This document shows positions 52,476 to 61,276 of a DNA stretch of 64,000 nt, in pieces; position 1 is the first letter of the stretch, and each line of letters begins with the position of its first letter. The position numbers and the translations under genes are program-made. Location of the stretch: NCBI RefSeq assembly GCF_003202435.1, contig NZ_QJHK01000003.1, positions 62,001-126,000 on the forward strand. The letters run 5' to 3'. The notes below the pieces were generated by a model, which was given only the letters and a program-made list of their open reading frames with translations, had not been told where the DNA came from and searched no databases. The DNA comes from Flavobacterium cheongpyeongense. GTDB taxonomy: Bacteria > Bacteroidota > Bacteroidia > Flavobacteriales > Flavobacteriaceae.

Positions 52476-53471
52476 ATGACACAAAAATTTCAAGTTATAA
52501 ACAGTACCCTTTCTGGAAATAAACTCCGTGACCTTATACGATATAAATACGATCTTAGTGAAAATGCAGATTGTAAGCTTTTCAGAGTAGCAATGAATCA
52601 TCTCTATATTGTCACAGATGGTTTAAAAAAGTATGTTTTTAGAGTGTATACACATGATTGGAGAACTAAATTGGAAATAGATGAAGAATTAAGATTTTTA
52701 TTGCATTTAAAAAATAGTAATACTCCAGTAGCTTATCCAATCACAGATATATCGGATGAATTAGTTCAGGAGTTTGATGCCCCTGAAGGAAAAAGGTATG
52801 GTGTACTATTTTCGTATGCGAGGGGTTTAAAAACAGCAAGATTCACTGCTGATTCAAGCTTCTATATAGGCAAAGGATTAGCTAAAGTTCATCAAGCAGC
52901 GGAAAATTTTACTTTAAACAGAATAAATTATAATATACAAACTTTACTGGATGAGTCTCTGATAAGGACAAAGCGCTTTTTTAAGGGTACATCTGATGAA
53001 GTTCAATTTTTAGAAAGTTTGTCAAACTTCCTTAAGACTAAATTTAATAATTTGAATGAAAAACAAATAAGATCCGGAGCCGTCCATCTTGATGTTTGGT
53101 TTGATAACATGCACATTGATAAAGAGAAGGAAGTAACTTTTTTTGATTTTGACTTTTGTGGTAATGGTTGGCTATGTCTTGATATTTCGTATTTCTTATA
53201 TCAACTTTTTTTGACTAATCTTAATGAAAATGACTATTCAGTTAAAGCTGAGAGCTTCTTAAAAGGTTATGAAAGCGAGACTAAAATATCAGAAGAAGAA
53301 AAAAAGTTATTGCCCTATGCCTGCCTTGCTATTATGATTTACTATATGAGTATTCAATGTGATAGATTTGAATATTGGACAAATATATTCCTGAATGAGG
53401 ATCATCTAAAAAGGTTTGTAGGCAATCTTAAACGTTGGATAACTTACAATGAAATTGACCTAAAGTATTAA
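52476..53471 (+). CDS. Aminoglycoside-phosphotransferase-fold kinase (APH family)
   Basis: A 331-residue cytoplasmic kinase-fold protein. The catalytic loop reads VHLDVWFDNMH with His204-Leu-Asp206, and the metal motif is TFFDFDFCG shortly after. The N-lobe has NHLYIVTDGLKKYVFRVYTH, whose Lys would bind ATP. This is the APH/choline-kinase/homoserine-kinase-II group; the substrate is a small molecule but unknown. It reads away from the DUF6602 gene and has its own likely promoter. Very AT-rich codon use suggests acquisition. There is no partner gene within 500 bp downstream. Confidence 0.82.
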   Translation: MTQKFQVINSTLSGNKLRDLIRYKYDLSENADCKLFRVAMNHLYIVTDGLKKYVFRVYTHDWRTKLEIDEELRFLLHLKNSNTPVAYPITDISDELVQEFDAPEGKRYGVLFSYARGLKTARFTADSSFYIGKGLAKVHQAAENFTLNRINYNIQTLLDESLIRTKRFFKGTSDEVQFLESLSNFLKTKFNNLNEKQIRSGAVHLDVWFDNMHIDKEKEVTFFDFDFCGNGWLCLDISYFLYQLFLTNLNENDYSVKAESFLKGYESETKISEEEKKLLPYACLAIMIYYMSIQCDRFEYWTNIFLNEDHLKRFVGNLKRWITYNEIDLKY

Positions 53472-53600
53472 AAAGTAACGTGTAATTTATAAAACAAAAT
53501 CATTGGCTACATGAACTGAAAATCCGTAATAGGTTATTTATGATTTATATTCGATGATTGCTTAATAATAGAAAACAAAGTAGGAAATTACTTAAAAAAA

Positions 53601-53690
53601 CAACGCCATTGGAATCCAATGGCGTTGTTTGTCTTTGTGTGGGCTGTCAGGGATTACAGTCGAACACCTTGTGCCTATTCTAACTCTATT
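53601..53690. repeat. Terminator plus tRNA-3'-end-like repeat, copy A
   Basis: A perfect 13-bp stem (CAACGCCATTGGA and its complement, 53601-53627) is followed by TTTGTCTTTGTGTGGGCTGT and CAGGGATT. Read on the minus strand, this is the order of a tRNA 3' end (ACAGCCCA) followed by an intrinsic terminator. Copies B and C are at 57187-57308 and 62680-62786. The 500-bp gap 53472-53972 holds nothing else that I can identify. Confidence 0.7.
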
Positions 53691-53972
53691 TAGCGAAATT
53701 TAAAATCATTAATTAATTGAATTACATATAGTTGGGTATTTTTTTAATCAGGTTAGTAGCTATGCTTTGTAATAACATATTGATTGCATTTTTATAATAC
53801 TCATGTTCAATTCGGATTAAATCATGTCGAAATCAAGTGAATATAATGTGTGAGGGTTCTATCGAACACAGATTGATTGCTATTGCATCCGCATAATTTT
53901 CTTAATAGACCTTAGTATACTAGAAAATCCCGGTAAATTCAGCGATTGAGAACGTCATTACCCAACTTAAAC

Positions 53973-55199
53973 TTATTTGAAATTTGTTTTCAAACGTGTA
54001 AACTCTTGCATAACCGGATTCATATATCTGGGTAATACTTGCTCGCTCGATTTTGAAAACATTATCGAACCGATATATTTAAAATCATCAATTTGCTTTG
54101 TGTCATATGAATGTGATTTAATTGCTAAATGACTATCAATCATGTAAAATGCTAATATCTCGCTTTTAGCATGTTCGACCCTTTCACGACTGTCTAGGTT
54201 ATTTATTTCATCTAAATCGTAAATATACATTTCTGTAACGAAAAGGACGTTAACTATTTTATTCGCTTCAATCCGTCTCGCAATTTCATTAAATTTTCTG
54301 TATACTGTAGTTTTGATCGAAAATCCGAAAGTAACTAATTCAAACGTATCATCACTATATAATATCAGGCAAGTCGGTAATAGCGATTTTCCCATTTGAA
54401 AAATCACCACATGCATCAGTTCAAATTTACTAAATAAGTCACCGTTAGGATACATTTTATTTAGATTCTCAATTGGAACTCTTGTCTGACCTGAACCGGA
54501 CAATAGTGCAATCCTTGAAGCTTTCTCAAAATATTCTTTTTTACAGTAAAATATATAGTCGTCAATGAAAAGCAAATCTTTTGGTACGCGATAGAAATTC
54601 ATCTTATCTATTTTCCTTTCGAGTTCATTGGATAATGTACGATCCTCATTGATTGCCTTTTTCATGTCTGCTAATAAGAGTTTCATTTGATTTATCCCTA
54701 AAATCAAATTATCATATAAATCTTCACTATGACCATATTCATAAAATAAAAACTCTGCCGAAAACATCACTTCTAATTGACCGAAGCTTATAAATGTCGT
54801 CCGCAGCGAATCGACTATCGTTGAAATTTCAACATCATTATCAATGGTAAAAACTAATTCAGGTAGTGACAAAGTCTGACCAGAATAGATACTAATTACA
54901 ATGCGTTTTTCCAGATTAAAGGGTTGTTGTTTAAGTACCTCGTTCCGCTTTTCTATAAACCATTTACCGACATCATTAACTAGGTACTGATCGCGCAACT
55001 TTTCGTACGTAGGCATGAATAAAGTATTAGCCAAAGATTTTTGCAGCACAAAGGTGACATTTCTATATTCCGAAAAGAAATTATCCAGATAACATATATT
55101 GTCGAAGAAGTTTGTCCCTTTTTCAAATTTTTCTAAACTGTTTAAGGCGCTATAAAATTTATGCAGTGCCGGATATAATAGGCCTCTTGAGTTATTCAT
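53973..55199 (-). CDS. Hypothetical 408-residue protein with HEPN-like N-terminal region
   Basis: I do not recognise a named family. The N-terminal 120 residues are helical with FFSEYRNVTFVLQKSL and KWFIEKRNEVLK, a two-motif layout seen in HEPN-like helical domains. The catalytic His of an R-x4-H motif is missing, so RNase activity is not supported. The C-terminal half is mixed alpha/beta (SLLPTCLILYSDDTFELVTF). There is no signal peptide. It is convergent with the APH-fold gene and lies just inside repeat copy A. It could be the immunity, sensor or regulatory gene of a small module, but that is a guess. Confidence 0.62.
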   Translation of the reverse strand: MNNSRGLLYPALHKFYSALNSLEKFEKGTNFFDNICYLDNFFSEYRNVTFVLQKSLANTLFMPTYEKLRDQYLVNDVGKWFIEKRNEVLKQQPFNLEKRIVISIYSGQTLSLPELVFTIDNDVEISTIVDSLRTTFISFGQLEVMFSAEFLFYEYGHSEDLYDNLILGINQMKLLLADMKKAINEDRTLSNELERKIDKMNFYRVPKDLLFIDDYIFYCKKEYFEKASRIALLSGSGQTRVPIENLNKMYPNGDLFSKFELMHVVIFQMGKSLLPTCLILYSDDTFELVTFGFSIKTTVYRKFNEIARRIEANKIVNVLFVTEMYIYDLDEINNLDSRERVEHAKSEILAFYMIDSHLAIKSHSYDTKQIDDFKYIGSIMFSKSSEQVLPRYMNPVMQEFTRLKTNFK

Positions 55200-55310
55200 T
55201 TATTTTTTTATTAAAAATTAAAGATATGAAAAAACAAATCTAACATCTCATCTAATATGCGTGCATTACGGCTTAGAGTAGTTTAGGTCGATAAAGTACG
55301 CCATATAACA

Positions 55311-55437
55311 GCCTGTAACCTCAATTGCCATGTTTTTAGTAGCTGGATGGGGTTACACGAATAAAGTTTATCTTCGGCAGATAGAACTCTGCTCGCTTTG
55401 ATCGGCAACTGCCGTTACAGGCGATACGTTAGCACCA
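55311..55437 (+). other. attC-like imperfect inverted repeat before the HEPN-like gene
   Basis: GCCTGTAAC at 55311-55319 pairs with GTTACAGGC at 55414-55422, and inner TTGCC/GGCAA words extend the stem. The segment ends CGTTAGCACCA. The exact reverse complement of GTTAGCACCA recurs at 56311-56320, over the stop codon of the next gene. The roughly 125-bp size and the GTTAGC end recall integron attC sites, but the core does not fit the consensus fully and no integrase is present. Confidence 0.5.
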
Positions 55438-55449
55438 ATTTAAAAAAAC

Positions 55450-56319
55450 ATGGAGAAATTTATAAGACTTTCAACATTTGAGAACAGAAAATTTGACACA
55501 ATTAAAAATATAAGTCAAGAAACTTTTGATGAGATTCAACTCGATTCTGAAATAATAAAAGTTGCTTATACACAATTTGTTATTTTCAAAAATCTTCAAA
55601 TGAACGGAAATGAATATTCGAAATTTTTAGAAAAAATATCTGATTTACATATTGGAACTGTTGATATTAAAAAAGCACATAGTCAAGAATTATTATTCCA
55701 AGCAAATAGAGTGATTTTGAATTTGCTATCTTCATTTAAGTTTTTTCTCGATAATGGGGAAGCACATTTAAAAAGAAAATATGGAAAAGACTCTGATGAA
55801 TCTAAAGAGTTTAGAGAACTTACAAGTTATGAATTTGATAATGTTTTTGCATATCGCTTTTTAATAAAATTGAGGAATTATTCTCTTCATTTAGGTTTTC
55901 CGCTACAAGGGCTAGAACTAAAAGCCGAAAAGAATATTGAATCACCATTAAAAACGACCGGAAGTTTACAATTATCAATTGACCTCGATTTAATAAAAAA
56001 AGAGAAAAGTCTTTTAGGAAAAATTGTTTACGATGATATTAAGAATCTAGAAGAAGATATTGATTTAAAACCTTTGATTGTGGATTTATCTTCATCTATT
56101 CTAAAAATTCAAAAATTTATTTTTACTAAACAAAAAGAAGAAATTGAAAATGCTATCTATAATTTAGAAACTTTTGCTGGAAAATATAAAACCAAAACTA
56201 ATGATATAAAAGTATTTAATAATTTGGAAAGAAATGGAAATCAAGTAACTTTTAATGCTTACCATATTCCATTTGAAGTAATAACTGAATTTAAACGATA
56301 TATAAAAAACTGGTGCTAA
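55450..56319 (+). CDS. HEPN-like protein with an R-x4-H motif
   Basis: A 289-residue helical protein. The segment FAYRFLIKLRNYSLHLGF contains Arg142 and His147 spaced as in the R-x4-6-H active site of HEPN ribonucleases, preceded by long helices (ANRVILNLLSSFKFFLDN). No named family is recognised. The C-terminal 100 residues are helical and charged. It stands directly before a kinase-like gene in the same direction with 37 bp between them. HEPN proteins are commonly toxins paired with a nucleotidyltransferase or kinase, so a toxin role is plausible. The gene is flanked by a 10-bp inverted repeat (GTTAGCACCA and complement). Confidence 0.68.
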   Translation: MEKFIRLSTFENRKFDTIKNISQETFDEIQLDSEIIKVAYTQFVIFKNLQMNGNEYSKFLEKISDLHIGTVDIKKAHSQELLFQANRVILNLLSSFKFFLDNGEAHLKRKYGKDSDESKEFRELTSYEFDNVFAYRFLIKLRNYSLHLGFPLQGLELKAEKNIESPLKTTGSLQLSIDLDLIKKEKSLLGKIVYDDIKNLEEDIDLKPLIVDLSSSILKIQKFIFTKQKEEIENAIYNLETFAGKYKTKTNDIKVFNNLERNGNQVTFNAYHIPFEVITEFKRYIKNWC

Positions 56320-56331
56320 CAGCTACCACAC
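56311..56331. repeat. Junction of flanking inverted repeats between two cassette-like genes
   Basis: TGGTGCTAAC (56311-56320) is the complement of GTTAGCACCA at 55428-55437. The adjoining TACCACAC (56324-56331) is the complement of GTGTGGTA at 57122-57129. Each of the two genes is thus bracketed by its own short inverted repeat, whose right arm includes the stop codon. Confidence 0.6.
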
Positions 56332-56356
56332 ATTTTGACAAATTAATCGATATCAA

Positions 56357-57130
56357 ATGATAAAAGAACTCATTGGTAATGGCGCTCATTGGATAGTTTA
56401 CAGAATTACAACTGTCGAAAAAAACTTATCTAAATCTATAGTTTTTAAAGAGCCTTTAAAAAATCAAAATCGAGATAAAAACATTACGAATTATAACTTA
56501 ATACTCTCTAGCAACTTACCTACCTTATCAAGGTTTTCAAAAAAAAATATTAATGCAGTTGAAGGAATAGAAGCAGAAGACTTGAATCCAATAAATTGCG
56601 ACGGTTATTACGTTAGTCCTAATACAGTAAGGGCATCTGAAAATTTTGCCAGTTTATTATTAAAGTATATTCAGAATAGTCAAGAAATTATACCTGATGA
56701 GTATAAAGAAGTTATCTCACATTATATGAAGCATCCTGAAAAAATAGCTAACGATAGAGATAAATTAATCGAGATGAAAATTTTAAAAGGCGCTGAAAAA
56801 TATGTTTATGAAAATAAAATTAGTGCAATTTCAAATTTTAACAGCTTTTTAATTAAGTCAAAAACTGACATGAAAAAAGCATCTGATAATAGGTTAGAAT
56901 TATTTACTGACGCATTCTTTTTTAGAATTTCTGAAACAACCAAAGAAATCGACTATAAGATTGCCGATTTTGACTGCATTATCTCACACGAAAAAACTAA
57001 TATATCTCAACTAGATTTGCTAAAAGGAAATATGATTTATTTTGAAACAGCGCTGATTGAATTTATTGAGTTCTTCGTTGAAAAAGTTCATAAGGAGGCA
57101 TACATAACTGAATTAAAAAACGTGTGGTAA
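56357..57130 (+). CDS. Kinase-like protein, degenerate protein-kinase fold candidate
   Basis: A 257-residue cytoplasmic protein. The start reads ELIGNGAHWIVYRI, resembling the glycine-rich loop, followed by Lys31 in VFKEPL. A DFD motif lies at Asp204-Asp206 in KIADFDCI, where kinases have DFG. No HRD-type catalytic loop is evident, so it may be a pseudokinase or an atypical kinase. The middle is helical and polar. It follows the HEPN-like gene by 37 bp and ends at repeat copy B. A role as antitoxin or sensor for the HEPN-like protein would fit, but is inferred. Confidence 0.62.
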   Translation: MIKELIGNGAHWIVYRITTVEKNLSKSIVFKEPLKNQNRDKNITNYNLILSSNLPTLSRFSKKNINAVEGIEAEDLNPINCDGYYVSPNTVRASENFASLLLKYIQNSQEIIPDEYKEVISHYMKHPEKIANDRDKLIEMKILKGAEKYVYENKISAISNFNSFLIKSKTDMKKASDNRLELFTDAFFFRISETTKEIDYKIADFDCIISHEKTNISQLDLLKGNMIYFETALIEFIEFFVEKVHKEAYITELKNVW

Positions 57131-57186
57131 TAACCGTTTCACGCGAATAAGCTAAGAATTTTGGGAAGAAAAACATCTTTAAATAA

Positions 57187-57308
57187 AAAGAACGCCATTG
57201 TCTTCCAATGGCGTTCTTTGTCTTTGTGTGGGCTGTCAGGGATTGCAATGAACACTTAATCCCTATTTTAACATTTTTTGAAAATATAAAATGAGATCTT
57301 TGGTAAAT
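57187..57308. repeat. Terminator plus tRNA-3'-end-like repeat, copy B
   Basis: AAAGAACGCCATTG pairs with CAATGGCGTTCTTT (57187-57219), followed by TGTGTGGGCTGTCAGGGATT and an extended tail through TTTGGTAAAT. The tail is shared with copy C but not copy A. A 7-bp AGGGATT/AATCCCT hairpin follows the core. The rest of the 413-bp gap 57131-57543 shows nothing further. Confidence 0.72.
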
Positions 57309-57543
57309 ACATTCCTGTGCTTCAAGTTAAAATACCCTCTACTGCCTCCGCCTATTCATAGGAGTACCAATATTGACTTTTAGTGTTCTCCGACGTCAAC
57401 ATTAAGCCCAACAAATGTTCTCTACATGTCAAAGATAATTGGACTTATTTTTAATGAATTAATATTTTTTAACACAATATTAATATTTTATGTATTTTTA
57501 TGGGACTGACAACCAGTTTGTTAATGATAAACAAAACCACACC

Positions 57544-60500
57544 ATGAAAAGCTTTATTTTACTATTACTGCTTGTAAGCAATATAGCTTCAGCACAAAAA
57601 AATGCACCGGTTGCAGGGCACGCCGCACGGTTAGTTGACCTCTTAAAAAAAGATTATAACGCTACCGATATAGCGCTGCGAACCGAAACCATCAATAAAG
57701 ACATGGAGGAAGTAATTGCTACACTCATGGTTTATGCCGATGAAGATGCTAAAACAAACCTCGCTTCGGCAGCAGTACTAAATCCAAACACGCTGTCGGC
57801 TTATCAGGATGCTATTTATGCATACAATAATTTTAATAAGGCTAGTCAGGGTGTTACATTTTCAAATAGCACTCTCGGCCAAAACCCTGGCTTTACTGCG
57901 TTGAACGATGCTTCAACTATACTGACGAAAACTAAAACAGATTTTGACAACCAGAAATACATTCATAATATTACAGCGTTGTATGCAATAAGAAATCATT
58001 TTGAGATAACCAACAGCTATCTTTCTCACATAACCTATTTGTTCATACAAAAATTTAATAATGCTAAGAGCCTCAACTTCGATAATTTTGCCGAAACGAA
58101 TTATACATCATCAATACAGAAGGCATCGCCATTCTTCGGTGGTGATCTGGCTTTCAGTGAAGCCATAGATGGACTGAGCCGTTTTTTGGCACAACGCATA
58201 AAAGACGAACTCACCACTTATGCTGTTGAAAAGATACAGGACTACCTGAACAACCCAAAGCCGGAAAGCTATCTTAATGAGCTTATGGTGCTTTTACCTA
58301 CCACCACGTCTTACCTAAAAACATTTGATGCCAGCCGCACCCTTAATTTTGTTGATGACCTTAAGCAGTATATAGAAGACGATTTAAATAATCTTATTGC
58401 TAATGCTGCCAACCTGAAAAACACGCCACGGTTTAAGAAATATATTGCCGACCACCCTGATCTTGACTTTGCTTTTGAAGCGCTCGAAATATTGCCGCAA
58501 ATATCAAAACTTGAAAACCCGATAGATTATTTTGACATGCTCGAAAACAGCCGCAGCATACAGCGGTGGGCCAGCAGTTATGAAGAGGGAAAAATACAGG
58601 TGACAGCTTTACCAGATGCCATCAAAATATATTACGAGTACACAAATGAAGCTGATCCTATTGTCAAAGCCCTTCTGAAAGGTAAGCTTGACATTATTAT
58701 AAAACAATTGAAAATTTATGATGACAATAAAATTTACATAAATTCATTTAAAGACCTGACTGAAAAATACAGGACAACTGAAATAAATGGCTACCTAAAT
58801 GCTGCGGATAATAAGATTGTCGACCTTAACGAAGCATTTACATTAAATAAATTATATAAGCTAAGAATTATAAAAAGCCAATCCTTAGACATTGAAGAAA
58901 TTCTTGATCCCGGGTTTATAACAAAGCTTGACAATGCCATAGTAGAACTTGACTTAAAAATGTGGAAGATCAATTCGGAAAAAGCAAAGATTTTTAATGG
59001 TATTTCATTATTGGATAAAGAAGAGATTGATTCCAGGGCAAATAATGTATATGAACTTCTTAAAAATATTCTTATAAATTACAAAGCCGGAAATCTTAAC
59101 GAATTATACAAGAATATTGAAAGCTTAAGTTTAGTAGATATGGTTAACATACCTACCAAGTCAAAGACAGGAGCTAAAATAATAATAGATAGGTTTATCG
59201 AAATCAGAAACATCCAATTTCCAGAATTAAAAGTCTTTATCAACAATTCTACCTATCGTGATACCGGATATAACACCTTTTCGCCAAACTATGATTTCAC
59301 CGCGGGGTTTACATATGAAGCACTTTTTAATAAAGAAATGGAGCTCATAAAAAGTAAACTTGAAACTTCTGACGATAAAAAATTTAAAGATGCTGCAACT
59401 GCAGTTTTTACTCATTACGAAACTCTTAATCCCGGCTTATTAAAAACTGCTATTGAAAATTACAAAAAAATAAATACTGCCAAACCTCCAATTCAATATA
59501 ATATTGCCAATACTATAAAACTTGCCTCTATGCTTGCACATAGCCTGATGATTGTAGAAGACAGCAAACCCAAATTTGCTAATACGGCCTTTATGTCGGC
59601 ATACAGCAGCGAGGTTAATTTTTACCTGCTGTATATCGGCTTTTTACAGCAGCAGAACAAAAAGTATTATAATGTGGGTTATCATCTGCAAAACCGTTAT
59701 AAGCAACTGGATTTCTCAGGCCTGATGGCAAATTTCCCTGCAATAAAAGTAACTCAGAAAGCGGCGGAGTTTAAAGTGGTTTCAGGTAGCCTTATTAAAA
59801 TAGCATCGAATGCCGAAAAACTTCACAACAGCTTGCTTGATATTAAAAAAGCGAATGCCGCTGGCGAAAAAATAACTGCCGAACAAGTGCACAGTCTTAC
59901 AGCCGATGTAATCGATTTTTCGGAAGATGTATTGTTTACAGCAGACACATTAGTTGCTAATTCTTCATTAAAATTGCTTGGGGACTTTGATGTAAAACCA
60001 TTAATCCACAAAACTACACCTTACATTACCACAGCACGTACGGTAAATGACATATTCTTAGACCTGCATACTAAAAACTACACAACAGCAATCATTAAGG
60101 CTATAGAGATACCTTCAGCTTTTGGTAAGAGTAATGATCAGTTTAGTTTTTATAGTGAAATGCTTACGATTACTAATAATTTAAACTCGGTACAGCAACT
60201 GCAGAACCTCAAAAAATTATTTGAATACCCAAGACTGTATACCAATACTGAGAAGCTGGAAAACCAAAAGGAACTTGCCAGGTGGATTTTAGTTTCTTTA
60301 CAAAGCAACCCTAAACTTTCGGGATTTATAACATATTTTGATCCTGTATACAATTTAATAGATAGTGGAAAAGATCATGATGCTAAATTTAGTAGCTTAA
60401 TGACTCAGCTTAAAAAGAACCTTCTGACCAGCAATTTCTATTCAAAATATGCAGAGATAGATGTTACTTCATTAAAAGATAAAGTTGGAAATTATTTATT

Positions 60501-61275
60501 GAAAAAAGGGGTAACGATTACTGTTAAGGATGAAATAATTAAGAGTGTTGATAGTATACTGAATAATTCTGTAAACTATTACCTTACAAATGATATTGCG
60601 TTAAAAGAAAAACTTGAAGATGATAAGAAATTGTTAATTACTAACCTGAAATTTTACCTTCCTGAAATGTTCCCTGATATCTTCCAGTTTAAAGATGAAA
60701 ACACTGTCAAACTAATACATTTTGTAAATGACGTTGCCAATTCAGACAGTGCCGAAGATGTTGAGAAAGCGTTAAATACATTTGCCCTGCCACCAGGAAG
60801 CTCTTCGCTTAAAGAAAAAACCCGAAGTTATTATTCTGTAAATGCTTATCCCGGCTTATACGGCGGATTTACGACAGCCTCACTTGAAAAGGGAGACTCA
60901 TATACTGCGGGCTTTACAGCACCAATAGGAATTTATGCCCAGCTTGCATCCGGAAGGTCAGTAACATGGGGGCTCTTTATGCCTGTGATTGATATTGCAG
61001 CCCCAGTAAGGTTGCGTCTGGGAGACAATACAGAACAATTACCCGATCTTGAATTTAAAGATATTTTCAGTCCGGGGCTGTTTCTAAGCATAGGTTTCAA
61101 AGGCCCATTTGCGGTAAATGTGGGGGTACAATATGGCCCAAGCCTAAGAGGCTTTACTGAAAATGAGAATGACCCGGCATTAAAAAACGCAATAGAAGAA
61201 CAGACTTTTTATTTCAGCACGGCTCTGACGCTTGACATACCGCTATTCACAATTCACGCCCATTCAAAAAATTAA
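57544..61275 (+). CDS. Large exported protein of unknown function, coupled to a protease
   Basis: A 1243-residue protein from the preferred start at 57544, where a signal peptide begins (MKSFILLLLLVSNIASAQ); the longer frame from 57490 lacks one at its start. The body, residues 20-1080, is almost entirely helical with frequent Leu/Ile heptads and no recognisable domain. The C-terminal 150 residues are different: YPGLYGGFTTASLEKGD, YTAGFTAPIGIYAQL and FLSIGFKGPFAVNVGVQYGP read like beta-barrel or outer-membrane strands. The stop is 1 bp before the protease start, so the two proteins are almost certainly made together. It may be an envelope-anchored substrate, scaffold or partner of the protease. 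Confidence 0.75.
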   Translation: MKSFILLLLLVSNIASAQKNAPVAGHAARLVDLLKKDYNATDIALRTETINKDMEEVIATLMVYADEDAKTNLASAAVLNPNTLSAYQDAIYAYNNFNKASQGVTFSNSTLGQNPGFTALNDASTILTKTKTDFDNQKYIHNITALYAIRNHFEITNSYLSHITYLFIQKFNNAKSLNFDNFAETNYTSSIQKASPFFGGDLAFSEAIDGLSRFLAQRIKDELTTYAVEKIQDYLNNPKPESYLNELMVLLPTTTSYLKTFDASRTLNFVDDLKQYIEDDLNNLIANAANLKNTPRFKKYIADHPDLDFAFEALEILPQISKLENPIDYFDMLENSRSIQRWASSYEEGKIQVTALPDAIKIYYEYTNEADPIVKALLKGKLDIIIKQLKIYDDNKIYINSFKDLTEKYRTTEINGYLNAADNKIVDLNEAFTLNKLYKLRIIKSQSLDIEEILDPGFITKLDNAIVELDLKMWKINSEKAKIFNGISLLDKEEIDSRANNVYELLKNILINYKAGNLNELYKNIESLSLVDMVNIPTKSKTGAKIIIDRFIEIRNIQFPELKVFINNSTYRDTGYNTFSPNYDFTAGFTYEALFNKEMELIKSKLETSDDKKFKDAATAVFTHYETLNPGLLKTAIENYKKINTAKPPIQYNIANTIKLASMLAHSLMIVEDSKPKFANTAFMSAYSSEVNFYLLYIGFLQQQNKKYYNVGYHLQNRYKQLDFSGLMANFPAIKVTQKAAEFKVVSGSLIKIASNAEKLHNSLLDIKKANAAGEKITAEQVHSLTADVIDFSEDVLFTADTLVANSSLKLLGDFDVKPLIHKTTPYITTARTVNDIFLDLHTKNYTTAIIKAIEIPSAFGKSNDQFSFYSEMLTITNNLNSVQQLQNLKKLFEYPRLYTNTEKLENQKELARWILVSLQSNPKLSGFITYFDPVYNLIDSGKDHDAKFSSLMTQLKKNLLTSNFYSKYAEIDVTSLKDKVGNYLLKKGVTITVKDEIIKSVDSILNNSVNYYLTNDIALKEKLEDDKKLLITNLKFYLPEMFPDIFQFKDENTVKLIHFVNDVANSDSAEDVEKALNTFALPPGSSSLKEKTRSYYSVNAYPGLYGGFTTASLEKGDSYTAGFTAPIGIYAQLASGRSVTWGLFMPVIDIAAPVRLRLGDNTEQLPDLEFKDIFSPGLFLSIGFKGPFAVNVGVQYGPSLRGFTENENDPALKNAIEEQTFYFSTALTLDIPLFTIHAHSKN

Positions 61276-61276
61276 T

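Noticed and set aside
53636..53690. Intact tRNA gene
   Set aside because: Only the 3'-end-like and terminator parts are visible; the T-arm is altered and no D-arm or anticodon arm follows on the minus strand, so I call it a repeat or remnant.
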